Assembly (NCBI GenBank): GCA_023418705.1
Contig: JAEZYZ010000262.1
Location: 1-26,206, forward strand
Source: Pseudomonadota bacterium
Lineage (GTDB): Bacteria; Myxococcota_A; Polyangia; Polyangiales; Polyangiaceae
Length of the DNA: 26,206 bases
Reading direction: 5' to 3'
Part shown: positions 9,447 to 17,449 of the stretch, in pieces
How the letters are laid out: every line of letters starts with the position of its first letter
Numbering within the stretch: the first letter of the stretch is position 1
Position numbers and translations under genes: made by a program
Notes under the pieces: generated by a model
Databases searched by the model: none
What the model was told of the DNA's origin: nothing
Seen by the model: only the letters and a program-made list of their open reading frames with translations

Positions 9447-9545
9447 TCATCGCTCGCCCGGCGCGCCGCCCTGGACCACTGGCGCCTGCTCTTGAACGGT
9501 TCGCGCCGTGCGACCGTCTGACCTTCGATGGAAAAAGGAGAACCC

Positions 9546-10205
9546 ATGATCCCGAACGAGCCGAAGCCGCACCTCCCGGGGCGCACCCAGGCCCGCCGAA
9601 GCCCCAGCGCTCGCTGGGCCGCGCGCTCAGCCGCGATCCTGGTGCTTTTTGCCTCGGTCGCTGGCGCCGCTCCCCCCCCCGAGGCGCCCCGATTGATGAA
9701 GTCGCGCGACGCCGAGCGCTATGAAAAGGACGCGCCGAACAGCTCGATCAAGGCCGGCGGCGCCCGCATCAGCGTGCGCGCGCCGGTCGAGCGGGTCGTC
9801 GACGTGGTCACCGACTACCGCCACTATGGCGAATTCATCAAGCGCTTCGACAAGGTCAAGGTCGTCGGGCGAGACGGTGACAAGACGGATGTCTACCTGC
9901 AGGTGCCCATTCTCAAGGGCGCCGCCAAGATCTGGGGCGTCGTGCGCTTCGAGCCGCCGCGCGGGCCCGCCGGTGACCGCGTGGTCAAGGGCCGCATGCT
10001 GAAGGGCAACGTCGAGCGCCTCGAGGCTACCTGGCGCGTGCGAAAAATCGACGACAAGAACACGCAGCTGCACCTGGAGCTCCTGATCGTGCCGAAGCTG
10101 CCGATCCCCGACTCGCTTGTGACGGATGAGGCGGCCTACGCCTCCGACGTGTCGGTCACCGGCGCTCGGGACCGAGCCGAGCAGCGGGCGGCGAAGAAGA
10201 AGTAG
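9546..10205 (+). CDS. Exported START/SRPBCC-fold (polyketide cyclase-like) protein
   Basis: A 219-residue protein. The ATG at 9546 is chosen because AAGGAG lies 5 nt before it; an in-frame ATG at 9528 lacks such a site. A signal peptide follows an Arg-rich n-region (WAARSAAILVLFASVAGA), so the protein is probably periplasmic or otherwise exported. Residues about 60-190 match the SRPBCC/START helix-grip fold. ISVRAPVERVVDVVTDYRHYGEFI has the usual strand-helix with the D-Y-x-x-Y-x-x-F pattern of COQ10/cyclase-type proteins, and is followed by beta strands. The C-terminus is charged and Lys-rich (RAAKKK). The fold binds hydrophobic ligands such as lipids or polyketides; the ligand here is unknown. 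Its position after a sigma-54 activator and candidate promoter suggests it may be a regulated target. Confidence 0.78.
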   Translation: MIPNEPKPHLPGRTQARRSPSARWAARSAAILVLFASVAGAAPPPEAPRLMKSRDAERYEKDAPNSSIKAGGARISVRAPVERVVDVVTDYRHYGEFIKRFDKVKVVGRDGDKTDVYLQVPILKGAAKIWGVVRFEPPRGPAGDRVVKGRMLKGNVERLEATWRVRKIDDKNTQLHLELLIVPKLPIPDSLVTDEAAYASDVSVTGARDRAEQRAAKKK

Positions 10206-10415
10206 TCGTCGTAGGCGGTTTCGGCGGACATTGCCTGACCGAGCGGGGCTCGCGCTCCGCGCCTGGCCGTGGCATAGACCCCCCTCACCGCTCTACGTAG
10301 CGGAGCCCCGAGCGGCGATCGGCGGGCGTGGCGCGGCCCAGCTCGAGCCACCCCACCGGCTCGGCTGGGCGGCTCTTCACCGCGTCGAGCGCGCAAGCTT
10401 TGGGCACCGGCCGCC

Positions 10416-13400
10416 ATGTTCGTCCACCGCAGCAACCGCCTGGAAGAGCTCGTCGAGGTCCTTGCGGGGGTATTGGCGCGACCGCTCGGGTCGCCCTTCG
10501 ACGCCGAGATCGTCCTGGTCGCCAGCAAAGGCATGGAGCGCTGGCTGTCGCTCGAGCTCTCTCGGCGGCTCGGCATCTGCTCCGGCGTGGCGTTCCCGTT
10601 CCCCCGGGCGTTCGTCGAGCGGTTGATGGCCGAGACGCTCGACGGCGGCGACGCGCCCGAGCCCGCGGCGTTCTCGCGCGAATCGCTGACGTGGACGATC
10701 GCGGCGCTGCTGCCGGAGCTCGAAGACCGCCCGAACTTTCGGCCCGTCAAGCACTTCCTGGCGGGCGGCGACCTGGCCCAGCGCTTCGAGCTGGCCGAGC
10801 GCATCGGCCATGTCTTCGACCAATACGCGGTGTACCGCCCAGACCTCATCCAGGGCTTTCAAGCCGGCGGCGACGACTGGCAAGCTTGTCTCTTTCGGGA
10901 GGTCGAAGCGCGCCTCGGCAAGGGGCACCTGGCCGCGCGCGCCGATCGGTTCTTCGCAGCGTGGAGCGCGGGACAGGCCTCGGCCGGCCTGCCGCCGCGG
11001 CTGTCGGTGTTCGGCGTCTCGTCGCTGCCGCCGGTGTACGTCCGGCTGCTCGCCGCGCTGGCCGAGCGGCTCCCCGTGCACCTGTTCGTCCTGACCGCCT
11101 CGCGCGAATACCTCGGCGATCTCGCGCATCCGGCGCGCATCGCCCGCGAGCTGCACCGCCAAGCCGGGGGCGCCGCGCCGGGCACGCTGCACCTTGGGCA
11201 AGGGCACCCGCTGCTCGCGACCCTGGGCACGCTCGGCCGCGATCTGCAGCAGGTGCTCGAGACGAGCGTGGACTACCGTGAGTCGGAACAAGACCTGTTT
11301 CGCGATCCCGGCCGCGCCACGATGCTGAGCACGCTGCAGTCGGATCTACTCCACCTGCGCCATCGGCGCGCCGGCAACGCCGAGGCGCCCCCGCTGCCGG
11401 TGGCCAGAGCGGACCGGTCGGTCCAGGTGCACGCCTGTCACAGCCGCTTGCGGGAGGTGGAGGTGCTGCGCGATCAACTGCTCGGCGCCTTCAGCGACGA
11501 CCCGACGCTCGAGCCTCAGGACGTGCTGGTGATGATGCCGGAGGTGGAGCACTACGCGCCGCTCATCGAGGCGGTGTTCGGGGTGGAACCGGGGCGGCGC
11601 GACCACATCCCGTATCGGATCTCCGATCGCGTGCAGCGCTCGGAGAGCCCGGTGGTCGACGCCTTGCTGTCGATCCTCGCCGCGGCCCGCGGCCGCATGA
11701 AGGCGAGCGAGGTGCTCGACCTGCTCGGCCTCGAGCCCGTCCGCCGGCAGGCAAACATCGGCGACGACGAGCTCGAGCGCGTGCGACATTGGATCCACGA
11801 CGCAGGCATCCGCTGGGGCGTCGATGCAGCGGATCGCGGCACGGCCGAACAACCCCCGCTCGACGAAAACACCTGGCGCTTCGGGCTGCGCCGGCTGCTG
11901 CTCGGCTACGCGGCCCCGAGCAGCGGCGGGTTGTTTTGCGGCTGTCTGCCGTACGACGTCGAAGGCGACGCCGCCGAGACCCTCGGCAACCTGGTCGAGT
12001 TCTGCGAGCGGCTGTTCGCCTGGCGCGCGCGCTTGCGCACGCCCAAGCTGGTGCCGGACTGGGTCGAACAGCTCTCCCTGCTGCTCGGGTCCATGCTCGC
12101 CCCCGCCAAAGACGCCGAGTGGGAGCTGCAACTCGTCCGCGACAGCCTGGCCGATCTCGGCCAGAGCGCCGCGGTCGCCGGGTTCGGCGAGCCGATCGGG
12201 CTCGAGGTGATCGAGTCTATATTGACCGCCCGCTTCTCTCGCGAGCGAGCGGCTCACGCGTTTCTGAGCGGGGGCGTGACGTTCTGCGCGATGCTCCCGA
12301 TGCGCAGCATCCCGTTCCGCCACATCTACCTCCTGGGGATGAACGACGGTGAGTACCCCCGCACCGATCGCTCGCCGAGCTTCGATCGGCTGCGCGATCA
12401 GCGCCGCCCCGGTGACCGATCGGTGCGGGAGGAGGATCGCTATCTGTTCCTCGAGGCCCTGGTCTCGGCGCGCGAGCGCTTCGTCGTCAGCTACATCGGA
12501 CGCGGGCTCCGGGACGACGCGGAGTACCCGCCGTCGGTGGTGGTGGGGCAGCTCTTGGATTGCTTGTCCGAGTCGTTCCGGATCGACCACGCGCCGCCTG
12601 CGGCTTCGGGAAAGAAGCCGCGCGCACGCGCCGTCGCGCAGGCGTCCGAGCGCCAGCTGAGCTTCGCCTTCGATGCCGAAGCTCGCCCGGATCCCGACGC
12701 GCTGCTCGATCACGTCATCGTGGAGCACCCGCTACAAGCCTTCAGCGCGCGCTACTTCAACGGCGCCGACCCGCGCCTCTCCAGCTTCGGCACGTTCGAG
12801 GCCGCCGCCGCCCGTGCCGTCGCCTCCGCCCGGACGCTGCACCCTCCCTTGCTCACCGAAGCGCTGCCGGCGCCGAACGACGACCCCCTCCGGCTCGAAC
12901 GCCTGGCGTTATTCTTCGAGAACCCTTGCCGAGCCTTCTTTCGGGAGCAGCTCGGGACGTCGTTGAAGGAGCAAGCCGAGCTCGTCGAAGATCGCGAGCC
13001 GCTCGATCTGGATCCCCTGGATCGCTACGCGGTCGGCAACTGCCTGCTGCAGCGCGCCGTCGCGGGGGACTCCCCCGCCCAGCAGCTGGCCTACGTGCGA
13101 GCCGCCGGGCTCCTCCCTCCCGGGAGCCTGGGCGCCCTCGACTTCGACGCGCTGCTGCCGGAGGTGCTCGCCATCAGCGCTCACCTGGCGCGCTGGCGCA
13201 CCGGCGAGGCTCTCCCGCCGCTCGACGTCCAGGTCCCGGTCCGGCAGCGCGCGCTGGCGGGGGTGCTGCGGGATCTCTGGCCCGCGGCGCAGGTCTTCGG
13301 CCAATACTCGCGGGTCCGACCGAAGCGGCTTTTGCGCCTGTGGGTCTTGCACCTGGCGCTGCAGCTCTCTGGCCGCGACGGCACGCCGCGCACCACGCTG

Positions 13401-13811
13401 CTGGTCGGGCGCGCTCCGGACTCGACGACCGCGCGCGCCTACCAGTTCTCCCCGTTGCCGCCCGCGCGGGCGGGGGCGCTGCTGGAAGAGCTCTGTTCCT
13501 TCTACGAGCTCGGCCTGCGACACCCGCTGCCGCTGTTTCCCGAGTCGTCGTTCTGCTACGCCAGCCGCCGGCTCGAGCTCGGCGAGGAGCGCGCGCTCGC
13601 CACGGCGCGGGAGCTGTTCATCCCCCACGACCTCGCCGGCGGCAAGCGCGGCGAAGCGGACGACGAGTACGTCGGGCGGGCGTTCGCGGCCGACGACCCG
13701 TTCCGTGACGACTGGCGAGGTCCATCGGACCACGGCCCCTGCTTCGCCGAGCTCGCCGTGCGGGTCTTCGATCCGCTGCTCGACGCGCTGCACATCGAGG
13801 AGCTCGGATGA
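10416..13811 (+). CDS. recC: RecBCD subunit RecC
   Basis: A 1131-residue protein, near the 1122 of E. coli RecC. The N-terminus MFVHRSNRLEELVEVL followed by IVLVASKGMERWLSLELS matches the RecC opening (HSNRLD, then VQSTGMAQWL), which fixes the start even though no strong ribosome site is seen. Mid-protein, FCAMLPMRSIPFRHIYLLGM and DGEYPRTDRSPSFDRL are typical of RecC. The C-terminal region contains LRHPLPLFPESSFCYA, also a family signature. RecC is a non-catalytic scaffold derived from a helicase-nuclease fold. It splits the DNA strands, feeds them to RecB and RecD, and recognises Chi. The sequence shows no Chi preference. Its stop overlaps the recB start (ATGA). The 210-nt gap upstream contains short GC hairpins but no promoter I can defend. 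Confidence 0.95.
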   Translation: MFVHRSNRLEELVEVLAGVLARPLGSPFDAEIVLVASKGMERWLSLELSRRLGICSGVAFPFPRAFVERLMAETLDGGDAPEPAAFSRESLTWTIAALLPELEDRPNFRPVKHFLAGGDLAQRFELAERIGHVFDQYAVYRPDLIQGFQAGGDDWQACLFREVEARLGKGHLAARADRFFAAWSAGQASAGLPPRLSVFGVSSLPPVYVRLLAALAERLPVHLFVLTASREYLGDLAHPARIARELHRQAGGAAPGTLHLGQGHPLLATLGTLGRDLQQVLETSVDYRESEQDLFRDPGRATMLSTLQSDLLHLRHRRAGNAEAPPLPVARADRSVQVHACHSRLREVEVLRDQLLGAFSDDPTLEPQDVLVMMPEVEHYAPLIEAVFGVEPGRRDHIPYRISDRVQRSESPVVDALLSILAAARGRMKASEVLDLLGLEPVRRQANIGDDELERVRHWIHDAGIRWGVDAADRGTAEQPPLDENTWRFGLRRLLLGYAAPSSGGLFCGCLPYDVEGDAAETLGNLVEFCERLFAWRARLRTPKLVPDWVEQLSLLLGSMLAPAKDAEWELQLVRDSLADLGQSAAVAGFGEPIGLEVIESILTARFSRERAAHAFLSGGVTFCAMLPMRSIPFRHIYLLGMNDGEYPRTDRSPSFDRLRDQRRPGDRSVREEDRYLFLEALVSARERFVVSYIGRGLRDDAEYPPSVVVGQLLDCLSESFRIDHAPPAASGKKPRARAVAQASERQLSFAFDAEARPDPDALLDHVIVEHPLQAFSARYFNGADPRLSSFGTFEAAAARAVASARTLHPPLLTEALPAPNDDPLRLERLALFFENPCRAFFREQLGTSLKEQAELVEDREPLDLDPLDRYAVGNCLLQRAVAGDSPAQQLAYVRAAGLLPPGSLGALDFDALLPEVLAISAHLARWRTGEALPPLDVQVPVRQRALAGVLRDLWPAAQVFGQYSRVRPKRLLRLWVLHLALQLSGRDGTPRTTLLVGRAPDSTTARAYQFSPLPPARAGALLEELCSFYELGLRHPLPLFPESSFCYASRRLELGEERALATARELFIPHDLAGGKRGEADDEYVGRAFAADDPFRDDWRGPSDHGPCFAELAVRVFDPLLDALHIEELG

Positions 13812-16800
13812 AACGCCTCGATCCTCTCGCGCTGCCGCTCAGCGGCACCAAGCTCATCGAAGCTTCGGCCGGCACAGGCAAGACCTACACCATCACGACG
13901 CTGTTTCTGCGCCTGCTGCTCGAGCGCGGGCTCTCGGTCGACAGGATCTTGGTGGTGACGTTCACCAACGCGGCCGCCGCCGAGCTCCGGCAGCGCATTC
14001 GCCGCCGCTTGCGCGAGACGCTGCTCGCGCTGGGCCAACCGGCGCCGCCGGCCGAGATCCTCGCCTTGCTGGGTGGCAGCGACCCGAGCAGGGCGCGCCT
14101 TCGACTGATCGAGGCGATGCACGGGCTCGACGAAGCCGCCATTTTTACCATCCACGGCTTCTGCCAAAGGGCTCTGCACGACCTCGCCTTCGAGGGCGCG
14201 CTGCCGTTCGATCTCGAGCTGATGGCTGACGATCGACCGCTGTTGATGGAGGTCATCCAGGATTTTTGGGCGCGCGAAGCCACCGACCTCCCGCTCGCGC
14301 TGGTCACCCACCTGCGCGAGCGCGGGGTGACCCCGGGCTCCCTCGAGAAGCTGGCGCGCTGGGCCCTCGGCTCACCCGACGTCGAGCTGCGGCCGTCCGC
14401 GCCGGGATCCCCAACCGACGGCCGCGCCGAGCTCGAGCGTTACCTAGAGACGCGAGCGATCGCCCGCGCCGCCTGGGAGACGCAGCGCCCCGAGATCGTC
14501 GCCGCGCTGCAAGCTGCGCCGCTCAAACGCAACGAATACGCGCCGGCCACTCAGGTGCGCCTCGCCGAGGCGCTCGACGACTGCCTGCGCCGAGCCCGCC
14601 CGAGCCTCGCCGGCTGGTCCGGGCTGTGCGAGAAGCTCGGCACGGCGAGGCTCTCGGCGGGCACGAAGAAAGGCCACCCTCCCCCCGAGCACCCGCTGTT
14701 CGACACCATCGACGAGCTCTGCCGTCACCGCGCCGCGGCGGCCGACGCCATGGACCAGTGGCTGCTCGGTTTTCGTCACCGCTTCATCGAGTTCGTGCGG
14801 CGCGAGATGCGAGCGCGAAAGCGGTCGCGCAGGCTCCAGTCCTTCGACGACCTGCTGCAGGCGCTGGGCGCCGCGCTCGCCAGCGACGGCGGGCCCGCGC
14901 TCGCCAAAGAGCTCGGGCGGCGCTACCCCGCCGCGCTGATCGACGAGTTCCAGGACACCGATCCCGTTCAGTACGACATCTTCCGCCACATCTACCGCGA
15001 TCAGGGGACGCTCTTGTTGATCGGCGACCCCAAGCAGGCGATCTACGCCTTTCGCGGCGCCGACATCTTCGCCTACCTGCGCGCGGCCGCCGACACGGGC
15101 CAACAGCGCTTCACGCTCGGCACCAACTACCGCAGCGATCCGGCGCTGATCACCGCCGTGAACACCGTGTTCTCCAGCCCCGAGCGGCCGTTTCGCCTCG
15201 ACGGCATCCAGTACCATCCGGTCGAGCCCCGGCCCGGCGCGGTCGATGGCCTCTTTGACGGCGACGGGCCGGCGTCGGGCGTCGACATCCTGTTCGTCCC
15301 CCGCGACGACAAGCCCGGCAAGCGCGAGATCAACAAACGCTGGGCGGAGACGGAGCTGCCCCGGCTGGTCGCCGCCGACATCTCACGCCGGCTCGATCGC
15401 GCAGGGGCCGAGCGGATCGGCTCGGACCCGCTGCAGCCGCGACACGTCGCGGTGCTCACGCGCACCAACCGGCAAGCGCTGCGGATCCAGCAAGAGCTGC
15501 GGGCCCTGTCGATCCCGAGCGTCCTGCACGGCGACGCCAGCGTCTTCGACAGCGCCGAGGCCTCCGAGCTCTGGCTCGTGCTGCGCGCGCTGGCCGAGCC
15601 GTCGAGCAGCAGCGCCGTCACCGCCGCCCTGCTCACCAGCCTGTTCGGCTTGAACGCGAACCAGATCCACGCGCTGCGCGGGAGCGACGTCAGCTGGGAG
15701 CGCCAGCTGGAGGCGTTCCGGCGCTGGCACGGGATCTGGGAGACCCGCGGATTTCTGCAGTGCTTTCGCGCGCTGCTCGGCGACGAGGCCGTCGCCACGC
15801 GCCTGCTGTCGCTGGTCGACGGGGAGCGGCGCTTCACCAACTTCACCCACCTGGCCGAGCTGCTGCACGCCGCGGCCTGCCAAGAGCACCTCGGGGTGGC
15901 GGGGCTGCTCAAGTGGTACGACGCCGTCCGCTTCGACGAAGAGGCGCGCCTCGGGATGGCGCCGGACGACGCGCAGATCCGGCTCGAGACCGACGCTGCC
16001 GCCGTCCAGCTGACGACCATGCACCGCAGCAAAGGGCTGGAGTATCCGGTGGTGTATTGCCCGTTTCTGTGGGACGGCGTGCGTCCGGAGTCCGCCCCCT
16101 CGCGCTTTCACGACGCCGACTCCGGCCGGCTGGTGCTGCACCTGTCCCCGGACGAGACGGACCGGGAGCTCGCTCAAGAGGAGGCCAGGGCCGAGCACCT
16201 GCGCCTCTGCTACGTGGCGCTCACGCGCGCCAAGCACCGCTCGTTCGTGGTGTGGGGCGCGTTCAAGGGTCACACGACGTCGCCGCTCGCGCATCTGCTG
16301 CACGCGGGCGGGTCGGGCGACGGCCGAGCGGCAGCCCAGCGCCTCGCCGCCGCAGACGATCAGCAGATACTCTCGGATCTGCAGCGCCTCGCCGAGCGCT
16401 CGGGCGGCACGTTGCGCTGTCGCGTCCTGGACGACGGCGACGCCGTCGCGTACGCGGGCGACGCTTCGTCAAAGGCTCCCGGCGAGGCGCGCCGGTTCGA
16501 GCGCGTGCTGCTGCGCGCGCTGCACAGCTCGAGCTTCTCCGCCCTGGTCAGCGGGCGCACCGCCACCCGCGCGCCGCGCGACGAGGGCCGGGACGAGGAC
16601 CCGGCCGGACTCCTCGAGCTGCCCGAAGCGCCACCTCGGGACGCCGTGCGGCTCGTCGACTTCCCGCGCGGACCGGGGCCCGGCACGGCGCTGCACGCGA
16701 TCTTCGAGTCCCTCGACTTCACGGATGCCGACCCGGGGACGTCGACGGCGCTCGTCGACGGCACGCTCTCGCGCCACGGGCTCGACGCCCGGCGCTTCGG

Positions 16801-17449
16801 CTCCGATGTCGCGCTCGCCATCCAGGACGTGCTCGCGACGCCCGTCCCCGCCGGCGACGCGGGGGTGTTCAAGCTGTCGGAGATCCCCAAGCACCGCCGC
16901 TGGAACGAGCTCGAGTTCGTGCTCCCGGTGGCCGACCCCGGCGGCGGTCGCCGCCCCGATCGCGTCCATCCGGCGCCGCCGGGGGGCGTCGGGTTGACGC
17001 CCGAGCGGCTGGCGGACGTCTTCGCCGACGTGCAACCGAGCTACGCTCCGCGCGTGCGCGCGCTCGGCTTCGCCGAGCTCAGCGGCTTTTTGCGCGGCTT
17101 CATCGATCTCGTCGTCGAGCACGCCGGCCGCGTCTTCGTCATCGACTACAAATCGAACTATCTGGGGGCGGCGCCGCGCGACTACTCGCCGGAGCGGCTG
17201 GGCAACGTGATGGCGCACCACCACTACTACCTTCAGTACTACCTCTACTCGCTGGCGGTGCACCGCCTGCTGGCGCTCCGCTTGCCGGACTACGACTACG
17301 ACCGGCACTTCGGTGGCGTCGCGTACTTGTTCGTGCGCGGGATGTCGCCGGCACACCCGCTCGGCACCGGCGTTTACTTCGACCGCCCGGAGCGCGCGGT
17401 CCTGGATCGGCTCGCGCAAGCGCTGACAGCGAGCCCGGCGGCAGCATGA
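13808..17449 (+). CDS. recB: RecBCD subunit RecB, 3'-5' helicase and nuclease
   Basis: A 1213-residue protein (E. coli RecB has 1180). It begins inside the recC stop (ATGA). Superfamily 1 helicase motifs are present: Walker A ASAGTGKT (19-26), VVTFTNAAAAELRQRI, Walker B LIDEFQDTD with D379/E380, GDPKQAIYAFRGAD, LTTMHRSKGLEYPVV and YVALTRAKHR. The C-terminal nuclease domain is intact. H963 (GTALHAIFE), D1100 (GFIDLV) and D1113/K1115 (IDYKSNYLG) have the same relative spacing as E. coli H956, D1067 and D1080/K1082. The closing block YDYDRHFGGVAYLFVRGM is also diagnostic. It unwinds from a 3' end and degrades both strands until Chi, then helps load RecA. The recD start overlaps its stop in the same way. 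Confidence 0.97.
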   Translation: MKRLDPLALPLSGTKLIEASAGTGKTYTITTLFLRLLLERGLSVDRILVVTFTNAAAAELRQRIRRRLRETLLALGQPAPPAEILALLGGSDPSRARLRLIEAMHGLDEAAIFTIHGFCQRALHDLAFEGALPFDLELMADDRPLLMEVIQDFWAREATDLPLALVTHLRERGVTPGSLEKLARWALGSPDVELRPSAPGSPTDGRAELERYLETRAIARAAWETQRPEIVAALQAAPLKRNEYAPATQVRLAEALDDCLRRARPSLAGWSGLCEKLGTARLSAGTKKGHPPPEHPLFDTIDELCRHRAAAADAMDQWLLGFRHRFIEFVRREMRARKRSRRLQSFDDLLQALGAALASDGGPALAKELGRRYPAALIDEFQDTDPVQYDIFRHIYRDQGTLLLIGDPKQAIYAFRGADIFAYLRAAADTGQQRFTLGTNYRSDPALITAVNTVFSSPERPFRLDGIQYHPVEPRPGAVDGLFDGDGPASGVDILFVPRDDKPGKREINKRWAETELPRLVAADISRRLDRAGAERIGSDPLQPRHVAVLTRTNRQALRIQQELRALSIPSVLHGDASVFDSAEASELWLVLRALAEPSSSSAVTAALLTSLFGLNANQIHALRGSDVSWERQLEAFRRWHGIWETRGFLQCFRALLGDEAVATRLLSLVDGERRFTNFTHLAELLHAAACQEHLGVAGLLKWYDAVRFDEEARLGMAPDDAQIRLETDAAAVQLTTMHRSKGLEYPVVYCPFLWDGVRPESAPSRFHDADSGRLVLHLSPDETDRELAQEEARAEHLRLCYVALTRAKHRSFVVWGAFKGHTTSPLAHLLHAGGSGDGRAAAQRLAAADDQQILSDLQRLAERSGGTLRCRVLDDGDAVAYAGDASSKAPGEARRFERVLLRALHSSSFSALVSGRTATRAPRDEGRDEDPAGLLELPEAPPRDAVRLVDFPRGPGPGTALHAIFESLDFTDADPGTSTALVDGTLSRHGLDARRFGSDVALAIQDVLATPVPAGDAGVFKLSEIPKHRRWNELEFVLPVADPGGGRRPDRVHPAPPGGVGLTPERLADVFADVQPSYAPRVRALGFAELSGFLRGFIDLVVEHAGRVFVIDYKSNYLGAAPRDYSPERLGNVMAHHHYYLQYYLYSLAVHRLLALRLPDYDYDRHFGGVAYLFVRGMSPAHPLGTGVYFDRPERAVLDRLAQALTASPAAA

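Noticed and set aside
9480..9496. Second sigma-54-like string (TGGCGC, then TTG)
   Set aside because: GG and the downstream element are not at the required spacing and the -12 GC is missing.
10238..10303. Short hairpins (GAGCG/CGCTC, CCGCT/AGCGG) upstream of recC
   Set aside because: Arms of only 5 nt in GC-rich DNA, with no T-run; expected by chance.
15760..17445. 5' extension of the recD frame through recB
   Set aside because: recB is intact in its own frame, and the ATGA junction with a RecD-type N-terminus sets the start at 17446.
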